DNA from: Rhodococcus sp. ARC_M5
GTDB taxonomy: Bacteria > Actinomycetota > Actinomycetes > Mycobacteriales > Mycobacteriaceae
Direction of reading: 5' to 3'
DNA: 64,000 nt
Assembly (NCBI RefSeq): GCF_022810405.1
Contig: NZ_JALGQE010000002.1
Coordinates: 62,001 to 126,000 of the forward strand
Shown: positions 8,880 through 17,593 of the stretch, one piece after another
Layout of the letters: each line of letters opens with the position of its first letter
Position numbering within the stretch: position 1 is the stretch's first letter
Notes under the pieces: generated by a model
The model's input: the letters and a program-made list of their open reading frames with translations, nothing else
The model's database searches: none
What the model was told of the DNA's origin: nothing
Translations under genes and position numbers: made by a program

Positions 8880-9534
8880 CGGAGATCCTCGGATCGGACG
8901 CTCCCGCTGGCTCGGAGTAGACGAGGTCGACGAGCTGGTCCCCCTCGTAGACCAACGAGGTCAGCGACGCGAGACCGCATTGACGATTGCGCGGGTCGTG
9001 CCAGAGCCGGTCGCCCTGCAGGAAACGGCGCAGGGTCCACACGGGTAGTTGGTGGCTGACGCAGACGGCCTCGTGCCCGACGGCTTCGACGCGGGCCGCG
9101 TTGACGGCGGCGAGCATGCGGTGCGCGATCTGCAGGTACGGCTCGCCCCACGACGGGGTGAAGGGATCGCGAAGCTTCCACCAGTGCCTGGGCCTGCGAA
9201 GCGCTCCGTCACCGACGGCGACGCGCAGCCCCTCGAATTCGTTGCCTGCCTCGATGAGGTTCTCGTCCTCGGCGATGGTCAGGCCGTGAGCCGCGGCGAT
9301 GGGTCCGGCGGTCTCCTGGGCGCGCAGGAGCGGCGATGCAACGACGTGGGTGATGTCGTGGCCGGCGAGAGCGTCCGCGACCGACCTGGCCTGAGCCTGG
9401 CCGGTCACCGACAGCTTGAAGCCCGGCAACCGCCCGTAGAGGATGCCCTTGGGGTTGTGCACCTCGCCGTGCCGGAGGACGTGCACGATGGTGCGCGTCG
9501 TCGAGTGCGGATGTGCTGCGGGGGCCTCGGTCAC
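8872..9534 (-). CDS. Histidine phosphatase superfamily protein (Rv0525-like)
   Basis: The protein has 220 residues from a GTG at 9534, preceded by an AGGA at suitable spacing. The catalytic motif LRHGEVHNP gives the phospho-accepting His. SPLLRAQETAGPIA and the late VSHQLPVW supply the conserved Arg and second His, with the GRLPGFKLSVTGQAQA segment of phosphoglycerate mutase-like phosphatases. The substrate is unknown. Its conserved place between hemL and the tlpA-ccdA-resB-ccsB genes suggests expression with heme/cytochrome assembly. An upstream start is unlikely because the preceding sequence is low complexity. Confidence 0.85.
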   Translation of the reverse strand: MTEAPAAHPHSTTRTIVHVLRHGEVHNPKGILYGRLPGFKLSVTGQAQARSVADALAGHDITHVVASPLLRAQETAGPIAAAHGLTIAEDENLIEAGNEFEGLRVAVGDGALRRPRHWWKLRDPFTPSWGEPYLQIAHRMLAAVNAARVEAVGHEAVCVSHQLPVWTLRRFLQGDRLWHDPRNRQCGLASLTSLVYEGDQLVDLVYSEPAGASDPRISGA

Positions 9535-9586
9535 GTCGGGGTCCTGTTTCTCGGTAGTCGGGTGGTGAATCAGTTCTGGGTGGACG

Positions 9587-10906
9587 TCACTGGGGAGCCG
9601 TGGCGGCTGCCGCAGCCTTCGCGGCGGCGGGGGCGGCGTCGGCGATGATCTCGAAGGCGCGGTCGTCGAGGGCCGCGGAGACGAACCAGGCCTCGAATGC
9701 GCTCGGCGGCGGGTACACGCCGCGGGAGAGGAAGGCGTGGAAGAACGCCGGGTATCGCCACGTCTGCGCGGCCTTGGCCTGCGCGTAGTCGGTGACGGGT
9801 CCATCGGCGAAGAACACACTCACCATAGTGCCCGCGAACTGGACGTGATGGGTGACGCCTTCGGCGGTGAGGGCGTCGCCGAGCAGTGTTCCGAGTCGCT
9901 GCGAGTTGTTCTGCAGCTTCTCGTAGACGGCTGCGTCGGCCAGTTGCAGGCTCGTCAAACCGGCGGCGACGGCGACGGGGTTACCGCTGAGCGTGCCCGC
10001 CTGGTACACCGGTCCGGCCGGCGCGAGGTAGGCCATCACGTCCGCTCGACCACCGAATGCGGCGGCCGGAAGGCCGCCGGACATGACCTTGCCGAACGTG
10101 TAGAGGTCACCTGCGACGCCGTCGATGCCGTACCAACCGGCTGCGCTGACGCGGAATCCGGTCATCACCTCGTCCATGATCAGCAGTGCGCCCTGCTCGG
10201 TCGCGAGGCGGCGCAGGCCCTCGTTGAACCCGGTGACCGGCGGAATTGCGCCCATGTTGCCCGCGGCTGCCTCGGTGATGATGCATGCGATCTGGCCGGG
10301 GTTGGCCGCGAAGGCAGCAGTCACGGCATCGAGGTCGTTGTATGGAACGACGATGGTGTCCGACGCCTGAGCGCCGGTCACTCCGGGTGAGGTCGGCAAC
10401 CCGAGCGTCGCGAGCCCGGAGCCTGCGTCGGCGAGGAGGGCGTCGACGTGGCCGTGGTAGCAGCCGGAGAATTTGAGGATTTTCGTGCGGCCGGTGAACC
10501 CGCGGGCCAGGCGCACTGCGCTCATGGTCGCCTCTGTGCCCGAATTCACAAGGCGAACCTGGTCGACGGGGCCGACTCGACGCACAATTTCCTCGGCCAG
10601 TTCGATTTCACGCTCGGTGGGCGCACCGAACGACAGACCGGTCGATGCCGCTTTCTGGACGGCCTCGACGATGGCCGGGTGGGCGTGTCCGTGGATCATC
10701 GGGCCCCAGGACGAAATGAGGTCTACGTAGGACTTCCCGTCGGCGTCGGTCATCGTGTATCCGCTGGCGCGGGTGATGAATCGAGGCGTTCCGCCGACCG
10801 ACGCGAATGCACGCACCGGGGAGTTCACGCCGCCGGGGATCACCTCGCTTGCACGGGCGAACAGCTGGGCCGATACGGGGGCGTCGTCGCCGGGAGAAAC
10901 AGTCAC
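9587..10906 (-). CDS. hemL: Glutamate-1-semialdehyde 2,1-aminomutase
   Basis: The 439-residue class-III aminotransferase-fold enzyme has the PLP lysine in FGKVMSGG (K273). The substrate-site segments [20 protein letters not shown] and MDEVMTGFR are all characteristic of HemL. It converts glutamate-1-semialdehyde to 5-aminolevulinate, the step between HemA and HemB, both encoded elsewhere in this window. The start is GTG at 10906. It lies upstream of the phosphatase and cytochrome c maturation genes in the same direction, as in M. tuberculosis, linking heme synthesis to its use. Confidence 0.95.
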   Translation of the reverse strand: MTVSPGDDAPVSAQLFARASEVIPGGVNSPVRAFASVGGTPRFITRASGYTMTDADGKSYVDLISSWGPMIHGHAHPAIVEAVQKAASTGLSFGAPTEREIELAEEIVRRVGPVDQVRLVNSGTEATMSAVRLARGFTGRTKILKFSGCYHGHVDALLADAGSGLATLGLPTSPGVTGAQASDTIVVPYNDLDAVTAAFAANPGQIACIITEAAAGNMGAIPPVTGFNEGLRRLATEQGALLIMDEVMTGFRVSAAGWYGIDGVAGDLYTFGKVMSGGLPAAAFGGRADVMAYLAPAGPVYQAGTLSGNPVAVAAGLTSLQLADAAVYEKLQNNSQRLGTLLGDALTAEGVTHHVQFAGTMVSVFFADGPVTDYAQAKAAQTWRYPAFFHAFLSRGVYPPPSAFEAWFVSAALDDRAFEIIADAAPAAAKAAAAATAPQ

Positions 10907-10975
10907 ATCGTCCAGTGTCCCAGGTTCGGCGAAATCACCAACTACAGGGCGTAATAATGGGCTCGCCCGACGGCA

Positions 10976-11410
10976 TCAGTCCTCGTCGGCTTTCTTGTCC
11001 TCGGGCATGAACACCATCGCGATCAGGATGACGCCCCAGATGCCGAGCGGCCACAGAGGCCAGTAATTAGTCGGCTCGCCATCGGAGATCCACTGAACGG
11101 CCCAGATTCCGTTCATGATGACGGCACCACCGAACCACCAGCGCCATTCGTCGAGGTACTCGCGCCACTCGCTCGTCGTCTGGGAGACGTCCGTTGCCGT
11201 CGATTTCTCGGCGGCAGGCAAGTCGCGAACGACCTCGGCCAAGTCACCGCGAGTCCTGGACGCCCACACCGCGTCGAGGCGTTGTTCGTACTCGACCAAC
11301 GTCAGGCGGCCCTCGCCCATCGCCAGTCCGAGTGTGTCCACGACGACCTCACGTTCGTCGTTACTCACACGCAGGTCCAGCCGGTTGTCCTTGTCGAGAT
11401 TCTTCGCCAT
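10976..11410 (-). CDS. DUF1707 (SHOCT-like) and 2TM domain membrane protein
   Basis: The 144-residue protein has an N-terminal DUF1707 module (LDLRVSNDEREVVVDTLGLA...GRLTLVEYEQRLDAVWASRT), whose Asp/Arg/Leu pattern is diagnostic. A charged linker follows, then two transmembrane helices (WWFGGAVIMNGIWAVQWI and LWPLGIWGVILIAMVFM). ATG 11410 follows GAGGAG at 7 bases. DUF1707 proteins are abundant in actinobacteria; function unknown. Monocistronic; ends 69 bases before the hemL start. Confidence 0.85.
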   Translation of the reverse strand: MAKNLDKDNRLDLRVSNDEREVVVDTLGLAMGEGRLTLVEYEQRLDAVWASRTRGDLAEVVRDLPAAEKSTATDVSQTTSEWREYLDEWRWWFGGAVIMNGIWAVQWISDGEPTNYWPLWPLGIWGVILIAMVFMPEDKKADED

Positions 11411-11486
11411 CCGCAGGCTCCTCACCACGAAGTCCGTTTTGCCAGTTTATAGGTTCGGCAGTCAGAACACCGGGTAGTCGGTTTGG

Positions 11487-12005
11487 ATGACAAATACAGA
11501 CCATGGCACCGACGGCGTCACCAAAGTCGCCGAATTGATGTCCGAAGCCGGACTCTGCATGTTCACCACCGTCGGCCGAGACGGCCATCTCATCTCGCGT
11601 CCGATGGCGCTGCAGGAGGCCGAGTTCGACGGCGATCTGTGGTTCTTCGCCGCCCATGACTCCCGCAAGGTGCGCGATATCGCGGCGAACCCGACGGTCA
11701 ACGTCTCGTTTCAATCCGGTGAGGGTTGGGTGTCGTTGTCCGGCATAGCGGCCGTGGTCGAGAACGACACCAAGGCCGAAGAACTCTGGAACACCCGAGC
11801 GGCCGCGTGGTTCGAGAAGAACCCCGATTCGCGCGAGGTCGCCTTGATCCACGTGGCCGCCGAGGGAGCCGAGTACTGGTCCACCCCTGGGTCGAAGGTG
11901 TCGAACCTGTTGGCCTATGCCAAGGCAAAGATCACCAACGAGCGGCCGGACCTCGGCGAGCACGAGGTCGTCGAACTCGAGTTGCCGCACACTTCGACCG
12001 ACTAG
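11487..12005 (+). CDS. Pyridoxamine 5'-phosphate oxidase-fold general stress protein
   Basis: The 172-residue protein has the split-barrel flavin fold of the general stress protein 26 group: LMSEAGLCMFTTVGRDGHLISRPMALQ at the N-terminus, LWFFAAHDSRKVRDIAANP in the core, then VSLSGIAAVVENDTKAEELW. Members bind FMN, F420 or heme-like cofactors; which one applies cannot be told from the sequence. It is divergent from the DUF1707 gene, converges with the coiled-coil membrane protein gene, and is likely monocistronic. Confidence 0.85.
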   Translation: MTNTDHGTDGVTKVAELMSEAGLCMFTTVGRDGHLISRPMALQEAEFDGDLWFFAAHDSRKVRDIAANPTVNVSFQSGEGWVSLSGIAAVVENDTKAEELWNTRAAAWFEKNPDSREVALIHVAAEGAEYWSTPGSKVSNLLAYAKAKITNERPDLGEHEVVELELPHTSTD

Positions 12006-12128
12006 TTCTGCTGGTGCCGGGCTGCCGTCGGGGGCACGTCCGGATTGCCGGTCACGGCCGGTTCACCTGCTTCGGTCCGGTCGACATTCGAACTCCGGGC
12101 TATCTCCGACGGCAGCAGCGTCTCGCCG

Positions 12129-12713
12129 TCAGTTCGCGCGGTGGTGTCCGTTGTCCCTGCGTGGGTCGACGGTGTCGCGAACCTTTTCCCCGGTGCTACG
12201 CGGGTCGGTGCTCGTGTGCGCGGCGGCATCATGAGCAGCGGTGTTTCGTGCCCCGGCGTCGTGCTGGCCGGGGTAGGTCTCGTTGATGTCTGCCCCGCTG
12301 CGGTGCGCCTGCCCGTGATCGTCGAGCCGGCCGGTGTTGTCCGTGTGTGCGGCCTTGGCACCAGATCGATGATCGACGTCCGGATCGAGTTCGTTAGCGC
12401 GAGCGAATTCGGCGTCCAGATCATCACGCGACTGCGCCGCAACACCCTGATGGGAGTGAGCCTGCTGCGCAAGCTTGTCGGCCTCGGCCGCTTTGACGTC
12501 TGCTTCGGCCTGGGCTCGGCGCGCCTTGGCCTCGCTCTCCCTGGCCAGCAGCTCACGTTCCTCGACGAGTGCTGCCTCGTCGGCTGCCTTCTCGCGAATC
12601 TCGTTCGCTTCCAACCTCTTACGTTCCTTGCCCTTACGCGCCACGACGACGGCGAGGGCAACAACCACAAGTACGACGACTACTGCAACGATGATCCATA
12701 CGGTGGTGCTCAT
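12129..12713 (-). CDS. Membrane-anchored coiled-coil protein, function unknown
   Basis: The 194-residue protein begins with a strong transmembrane helix (TTVWIIVAVVVVLVVVALAVVVA). A Lys/Glu/Ala-rich segment follows (about residues 28-90, with repeated EEREL, EAKARRAQAEA, KAAEADK) predicted to form a coiled coil, then a His/Asp/Gly-rich tail ending in HHRAN. I recognise no named family. It is the gene immediately upstream of bioD in the same direction as the bio genes would be read after it, but it is separated from bioD by 42 bases and is probably unrelated. Confidence 0.7.
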   Translation of the reverse strand: MSTTVWIIVAVVVVLVVVALAVVVARKGKERKRLEANEIREKAADEAALVEERELLARESEAKARRAQAEADVKAAEADKLAQQAHSHQGVAAQSRDDLDAEFARANELDPDVDHRSGAKAAHTDNTGRLDDHGQAHRSGADINETYPGQHDAGARNTAAHDAAAHTSTDPRSTGEKVRDTVDPRRDNGHHRAN

Positions 12714-12755
12714 TGGCGTACTCCCATGTTCTCGACTGCCGAACCGGCAGAAGAT

Positions 12756-13454
12756 CTATGCCGGGTACCCGAGTAAAGAGTCGACAAACTCACCGAGAGC
12801 TCCGCAAGCGAGGTCCGCGAACTCGCTCGACGCCAGTTCACCCGCCCCCTCCGAAATGCAGGCCACGAGCTCGAGTCCCGTCACGAGCGGCAACTCGTCG
12901 AGGTTGACGTGTGCCGCCAGGCTCGGTTCGGCGGGCCACGAGCCGACCACCAGACCTGCGCACTCGATGCCCGCCGCCCGTACTGCGGACACCGTCAGAG
13001 CGCTGTGGTTGAGCGTCCCCAGCTCCGCGCCGGTCACGATCAGAACCTGTGCCTCGACCGCGCCTGCTGTGTCGAGCACGGTGAACCCGTCGGCGCCCAG
13101 GCGCACCGCAACCCCGCCCGCACCTTCGACCAGAACGAGGTCGTGGTCTGTTTCGAGGTCGCGCACCGCGTCGACGACAGTGCCGAGTTCGAGCATCGGC
13201 AGTCCCGATCGGCGGGCCGCGACGTCCGGAGCCAGCGGCTCCGGGTACCGCGCAAGCTCGACTCCGACCACCCCCGAAAGGCGGCGCACCACATCAATAT
13301 CGGCTTCGTCCGGGTAGTCACCTCCGACGCCGGTCTGCGCCGGCTTGCACACCGCCACCGTCCACCCGCCTGCCCGCGCGGCCGCTGCGATCCCCGCCGT
13401 CACCACGGTCTTGCCGACGCCGGTGGACGTTCCGGTCACGACCAGAACCGTCAT
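12756..13454 (-). CDS. bioD: Dethiobiotin synthetase
   Basis: The 232-residue P-loop enzyme starts TVLVVTGTSTGVGKTVVTAG, giving the BioD Walker A loop at residues 8-16, followed by the substrate segment CKPAQTG and LVEGAGGVAVRLG. It closes the ureido ring of biotin from diaminopelargonate, CO2 and ATP. The start ATG overlaps the bioF stop by 4 bases, fixing the start and marking coupling. It is the last gene of bioA-bioF-bioD. Confidence 0.95.
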   Translation of the reverse strand: MTVLVVTGTSTGVGKTVVTAGIAAAARAGGWTVAVCKPAQTGVGGDYPDEADIDVVRRLSGVVGVELARYPEPLAPDVAARRSGLPMLELGTVVDAVRDLETDHDLVLVEGAGGVAVRLGADGFTVLDTAGAVEAQVLIVTGAELGTLNHSALTVSAVRAAGIECAGLVVGSWPAEPSLAAHVNLDELPLVTGLELVACISEGAGELASSEFADLACGALGEFVDSLLGYPA

Positions 13455-14569
13455 CGCAGCACCTGCGCCAGGACCGACGCGGCACGGTCGATGTCGGAGT
13501 CGGTGAGATCGGCGCGCGCGGTCAGTCGCAGTCGAGACCCGTCGGCCGGAACCGACGGCGGCCGAAAGCACCCGACGCGGATGCCGAGGCCGAGGCAGTC
13601 ACCGGCCGCGCGTACCGCCCGCTGCGCATCGCCCAGAATCACCGGAACCACCGCCGATGTCGTCGGTTCGACGCCCGCTGCGGCGGCCAGTTGCGTTGCT
13701 CGCACCCCGATCGAATGCACCCGGTCGGGTTCGCCGCGCAGGACGGTCAGCGCGGCCGCCGCTGCGCCGACGGAGGCTGGCGCGAGGCCGGTGTCGAACA
13801 CGAAAGTGCGCGCACCGTGCAGTACCTGATCGCGAACTGCTGCCGACCCGAGCACGACGCCACCCTGCGATCCGAGGGCCTTGGACAACGTTGCGGTGAT
13901 CACCAGGTCGGGTGCTCCGGCGAGACCTGCCTCGTGGACGGCTCCCCGGCCGCCGTTCCCGCGAACGCCCAATCCGTGCGCTTCGTCGACGACGAGCACG
14001 GCGTTGCGTCTTCGACACACCGCGTACAGCTCGGCCAGTGGCGCGAGATCGCCGTCGGCACTGAACACCGAATCTGTCACCACCAGGGCCCGCTGTTCGG
14101 GACGCTCCCGCAACAGCTCGTCGACATGGTCGGTATCGCAGTGCCGAGCGACGGCCACTCGTGCCCGGGACAGGCGACAGGCGTCGATCAACGAGGCGTG
14201 CGACGCGGCGTCGGAGATCACCAGCGAATCTCGGCCCGCCAGCGCCGTCACGGTTCCGAGATTCGCGGTGTAGCCGGAGGAGAACACCAGCCCGGCCTCG
14301 GCTCCGACGAACTCCGCGAGGTCGCCCTCGAGGCGTTCGTGCGCCGTCGTGGTGCCGGTCACCAGCCGCGATCCCGTGGATCCGCCGCCCCACCGGCGCA
14401 CCGCGGCGCAGGCTCCGTCGATGACGGCCGGATGCCGGGACAGGCCGAGGTAGTCGTTCGATGCCAGATCGAGGATCGATTCCTCGGCCGCGCGGGCGAC
14501 GACGACCCGCTCGAGGCCGGCCTGGCGTCGGGCGTGTGCGGTGGCGTCGAGCCAATCGAGAGCGGTCAT
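13451..14569 (-). CDS. bioF: 8-amino-7-oxononanoate synthase
   Basis: The 372-residue alpha-oxoamine synthase has the PLP lysine in TATLSKALGSQGG (K230), LASNDYLGL near the N-terminus, VFSSGYTANLG and VVDEAHGLGVRG. It condenses pimeloyl-ACP/CoA with alanine, the first ring-building step of biotin synthesis. Two starts are possible: ATG 14569 (MTALDWL) and ATG 14581 (MVAAMTALDWL). I prefer 14569. On the minus strand a TATGGT -10 box (14577-14582) lies 7 bases upstream of it, consistent with a leaderless promoter, and the 14581 codon lies inside that box and the 35-bp operator palindrome. Confidence 0.94.
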   Translation of the reverse strand: MTALDWLDATAHARRQAGLERVVVARAAEESILDLASNDYLGLSRHPAVIDGACAAVRRWGGGSTGSRLVTGTTTAHERLEGDLAEFVGAEAGLVFSSGYTANLGTVTALAGRDSLVISDAASHASLIDACRLSRARVAVARHCDTDHVDELLRERPEQRALVVTDSVFSADGDLAPLAELYAVCRRRNAVLVVDEAHGLGVRGNGGRGAVHEAGLAGAPDLVITATLSKALGSQGGVVLGSAAVRDQVLHGARTFVFDTGLAPASVGAAAAALTVLRGEPDRVHSIGVRATQLAAAAGVEPTTSAVVPVILGDAQRAVRAAGDCLGLGIRVGCFRPPSVPADGSRLRLTARADLTDSDIDRAASVLAQVLR

Positions 14570-14573
14570 GGCA

Positions 14574-14608
14574 GCGACCATACTTGAACACTGTTCAAGT
14601 ATGGTCGC
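14574..14608. promoter_or_regulatory. 35-bp perfect palindrome, probable BioQ operator at the bioA/bioF junction
   Basis: Seventeen-base arms around a single central base (C14591) read identically on both strands, with the core TGAACACTGTTCA. This matches the TGAAC-N3-GTT form known for the TetR-type biotin repressor BioQ of corynebacteria and mycobacteria. It covers the bioA stop codon (14595-14597) and a TATGGT -10 box (14577-14582) that sits 7 bases before bioF ATG 14569. So it probably represses an internal bioFD promoter. No bioQ gene is in the window and no second copy was seen upstream of bioA. Confidence 0.75.
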
Positions 14609-15869
14609 GCGCCACCGCCACCATGGCGACGGCGATGGTCGCCACCTCGGCATCGGTGCAGATGAATGGCGGCATCGCGTACACCAGACGCCCGAACGGC
14701 CGCAGCCACACTCCCGCATCGACGGCCGTAGCCGTGGCCCGTGTCATGTCCACCGGACGATGCATCTCGATGACGCCGATGCCGCCGAGAACGCGAACGT
14801 CGGCGACCCCCGCGAGCTCTCGGGCAGGCGCGAGGCCGCTCGCCAACCCCGATGCGAGACCTGCCACCTCACCGCGCCAGTCCCGCGACAGCAACAGCTC
14901 CACCGAGGCCATCGCGACGGCGCACGCCAGTGGATTCCCCATGAACGTCGGCCCGTGCATCAGGCCTCCGGCCTCGCCGCCCGAGACCGTTTCGGCGACC
15001 TCGGTGGTGCACAGCGTTGCCGCCAACGTCAGATATCCACCGGTCAGCGCCTTGCCGACGCACATGATGTCGGGTGCGACACCGGCGTGATCGGCCGCGA
15101 ACAACTCCCCGGTTCGACCGAATCCGGTCGCGATCTCGTCGAAGATCAACAGCACGCCGTACTCGTCGGCCAAGCGGCGCAGTTCCCGCAGACAGCGCGC
15201 GTCGTGGAAGCGCATCCCGCCGGCACCCTGCACGATCGGCTCGACGACGATCGCCGCCAGTTCGCTCGCGTGCGCGCTCAGTATCCGCTCGAATTCGGCG
15301 ATGTAGCCGGCATCGAACTCCGCGGGCGGTGCCGGAGCGAACACCTGTTTCGCCAGTACATCGGTCCACAGCGCGTGCATCCCGCCGTCCGGATCGCACA
15401 CGCTCATCGGGGCGAACGTGTCGCCGTGATAGCCGCCGCGCCAGGTCAGCAGCCGAGTGCGACCGTTCTCGCCGCGTCCGCGCCAGTACTGCAACGCCAT
15501 CTTCACCGCGACTTCCACCGAGACCGATCCCGAATCGGCGAGGAACACCTTGTCGAGGCCCGCGGGGGTGATCTCGACCAACAGCTCGGCCAGCCTGGCC
15601 GCCGGAGCGTGCGTCAAGCCGCCGAACATGACGTGACTCATTCGGCCCAGCTGATCGTGCGCGGCGGCGTCGAGCACCGGATGCGCGTAGCCGTGCACTG
15701 CCGCCCACCACGAGCTCATGCCGTCTATCAGTTCCCGGCCGTCGGCCAAGGTCAGCCGCACCCCGGATGCACGCTCGACCACCAGTGGCGTCGTGGTCGC
15801 CGGAAATCGGCTGTACGGGTGCCACAGATGATCGGAGTCGATTCGGCGAACGTCTTCGGAAGTCAGCAC
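14595..15869 (-). CDS. bioA: Adenosylmethionine-8-amino-7-oxononanoate aminotransferase
   Basis: The protein has 424 residues from the GTG at 15869. [50 protein letters not shown] and the PLP lysine in [11 protein letters not shown] (about K273) are BioA signatures. It makes 7,8-diaminopelargonate using S-adenosylmethionine as amino donor. The frame stays open far upstream, but [15 protein letters not shown] aligns with the N-terminus of the mycobacterial enzyme. A start at ATG 15941 or 15947 would leave fewer than 13 bases to the divergent lipoprotein gene. It heads the bioA-bioF-bioD run. Confidence 0.93.
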   Translation of the reverse strand: MLTSEDVRRIDSDHLWHPYSRFPATTTPLVVERASGVRLTLADGRELIDGMSSWWAAVHGYAHPVLDAAAHDQLGRMSHVMFGGLTHAPAARLAELLVEITPAGLDKVFLADSGSVSVEVAVKMALQYWRGRGENGRTRLLTWRGGYHGDTFAPMSVCDPDGGMHALWTDVLAKQVFAPAPPAEFDAGYIAEFERILSAHASELAAIVVEPIVQGAGGMRFHDARCLRELRRLADEYGVLLIFDEIATGFGRTGELFAADHAGVAPDIMCVGKALTGGYLTLAATLCTTEVAETVSGGEAGGLMHGPTFMGNPLACAVAMASVELLLSRDWRGEVAGLASGLASGLAPARELAGVADVRVLGGIGVIEMHRPVDMTRATATAVDAGVWLRPFGRLVYAMPPFICTDAEVATIAVAMVAVARDHT

Positions 15870-15953
15870 GCCACAGCACACTGCCACAGCGCCCGACAGC
15901 CGATCCCGACACTGGACCAGAGGCGAAATGTCCGAATCCATTAGCATCGCAAC

Positions 15954-17297
15954 ATGACGACGCGCACCATGACGAGACTCGTAGGGGCAGCCGCGGCGGC
16001 AACCCTGACCCTCGCCGCCTGCGGAGGCACGTCCGCAGCGCCCGTGTCCACCACGACCGCTCCGGCGTTCGTCGTGGACACCTCGACTCCCGTCGGGGCG
16101 CTCAACGACCGCATCCTGCAGTGGATCAACGCCGAGGGTGCGCCCGACCCTGCCGAGGTGGAGGCCGTCACCGGCCCCGAGCTCGCCGAGGCTGTTGCAC
16201 CGCTGGGCGGACTCGTCACACCACTCGAACAGTTGCGCGCCGGTGCACCGAATGTCGCCACGGGTTTCGAGGCCGGTCCGGATTCCGGCGTCCTGCACTT
16301 CACCACTGCCGGCATACCGGCCACGATCACGACGTCGATCGATGCCGACGGCAAACTCGGCGGCTTCCTGGCCCGGCCGGACACCCCCACGATCTCGTCG
16401 TTCGACGATCTCGATGCTGCGCTGTCCGAGGTGGCTCCGAACTACTCCTACAGCGCATCCCGGCTCAACGGCGGTGACTGCGAATCGATCTATTCCACCA
16501 ACGCGGACTCGATGCTCCCCCTCGGGTCGGTGTTCAAGCTGTACGTCCTCGGCGCGCTCACCGACGAGATCGAGGCAGGCACCGTCCGATGGGACGAACA
16601 GCTCACCGTTCGTGACGCCACCAAGAGTGCGCCCTCCGGCGAGCTGCAGAATCTGCCCGACGGCACGACGGTGTCGGTCCGCGACGCGGCCGAGAAGATG
16701 ATCTCGTTGTCCGACAACACCGCGACCGATCTGTTGATGGATCACCTCGGCCGCGAACGCGTCGAGCGTCAGCTCTCCGTCATGGGTCATCACGATCCGT
16801 CGGTGATGACCCCGATGATGGACACTCGACAGTTCTTCGTCATCGGTTTCGGCGATCCGAATCTTCGATCCGAATGGGCCGATGCGGACCCCGACGGACG
16901 CGAGAAGCTCCTCGAGCAAGCCGATTCCCGGCAGCTGGACATCGACCTCGAGAATTTCCTCGACAATCCGGCGTCGGCCGACGGCGTGGAGTGGTTCGCC
17001 AACGCGCAGGACGTCTGTGCCGCGATGGGTTACCTGGCCACCGGCCCGGCAGCGGAGGAGAACCGTCGCATCCTGGCGATGAACCCGGGCGTGCAGCTCG
17101 ACGCGGGGCTGTGGCCGTATTCGGGGTTCAAGGGTGGCAGTGCGCCCGGCGATCTGGCCGGCGCGTTCCTCGCCACCGACGCCTCCGGTCAGGACTGGAT
17201 CGTCACCGAGCAGTTCCGCGCCGACGGTGCCATCGATCTGATTCCGTCGAGCTATGCATTTCTCATCGCCCAGGAAGCCTTCGCACTGCTGAAGTGA
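15954..17297 (+). CDS. Beta-lactamase-fold serine hydrolase lipoprotein
   Basis: The 447-residue protein has a lipoprotein signal (LAACGG, lipid Cys23), a ~140-residue N-terminal domain, and a class-A beta-lactamase-like domain. The domain's motifs are SxxK in [11 protein letters not shown] (S192, K195), SDN at 253-255 ([16 protein letters not shown]) and a KGG triad variant in [11 protein letters not shown]. The KTG-to-KGG change and the extra N-terminal domain argue for a cell-wall carboxypeptidase or esterase-like role rather than antibiotic resistance, but a true beta-lactamase is not excluded. A TAGCAT box ends 6 bases before the ATG, suggesting leaderless transcription. Confidence 0.82.
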   Translation: MTTRTMTRLVGAAAAATLTLAACGGTSAAPVSTTTAPAFVVDTSTPVGALNDRILQWINAEGAPDPAEVEAVTGPELAEAVAPLGGLVTPLEQLRAGAPNVATGFEAGPDSGVLHFTTAGIPATITTSIDADGKLGGFLARPDTPTISSFDDLDAALSEVAPNYSYSASRLNGGDCESIYSTNADSMLPLGSVFKLYVLGALTDEIEAGTVRWDEQLTVRDATKSAPSGELQNLPDGTTVSVRDAAEKMISLSDNTATDLLMDHLGRERVERQLSVMGHHDPSVMTPMMDTRQFFVIGFGDPNLRSEWADADPDGREKLLEQADSRQLDIDLENFLDNPASADGVEWFANAQDVCAAMGYLATGPAAEENRRILAMNPGVQLDAGLWPYSGFKGGSAPGDLAGAFLATDASGQDWIVTEQFRADGAIDLIPSSYAFLIAQEAFALLK

Positions 17298-17306
17298 GTG
17301 GGATTT

Positions 17307-17322
17307 GTAACATCGGTGTTAC
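17307..17322. promoter_or_regulatory. Palindrome GTAACA-N4-TGTTAC, probable operator
   Basis: Perfect 6-base arms flank TCGG. The site lies 9-15 bases upstream of a TACACT -10 box at 17331-17336, i.e. in the -35/spacer region of the promoter reading into the small gene at 17344 and the flavoenzyme at 17594. TetR-family operators have this shape; the regulator is not identifiable here. Confidence 0.45.
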
Positions 17323-17343
17323 TGCTGCATTACACTCGCGGTC

Positions 17344-17550
17344 GTGGAAGCACAACACGAACCAGCCCACTACGCGTGGCCGGCGGGCTTCAAAGAGTTC
17401 CTGGTCGGTGAGTTCACCGACTTCAGCCCCCTGGTGAACAGGGCTCTGGAGGACAACTGCGCGTCGCTGTTCCACGACGGTCCGTACGCGAAATCGGGCT
17501 TCTGGCGGTCCTGCCGGGCAGTGTTCCGAGAATTCGTCTGGCCGGTCTGA
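17344..17550 (+). CDS. Small protein of 68 residues, function unknown
   Basis: The GTG start lies 7 bases after a good -10 box (TACACT, 17331-17336), consistent with a leaderless transcript, and codon third positions look coding. The product is aromatic and charged (HYAWPAGFKEFLVGEFTDFSPLVNRAL and a Trp/Cys/Arg-rich C-terminus), with two Cys and no signal peptide or membrane helix. It precedes the acyl-CoA oxidase-like gene by 43 bases in the same direction. I recognise no family. Confidence 0.5.
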   Translation: MEAQHEPAHYAWPAGFKEFLVGEFTDFSPLVNRALEDNCASLFHDGPYAKSGFWRSCRAVFREFVWPV

Positions 17551-17593
17551 CCTTCCGGCCTTCACCAGCGGCCGCAAAAGGTTACCGTCGAGT

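Noticed and set aside
15870-15953. A BioQ-type operator before bioA
   Set aside because: No TGAAC-N3-GTT dyad is present between the bioA GTG and the divergent lipoprotein gene; GTGTGCTGTGGC-like sequence there is not palindromic.
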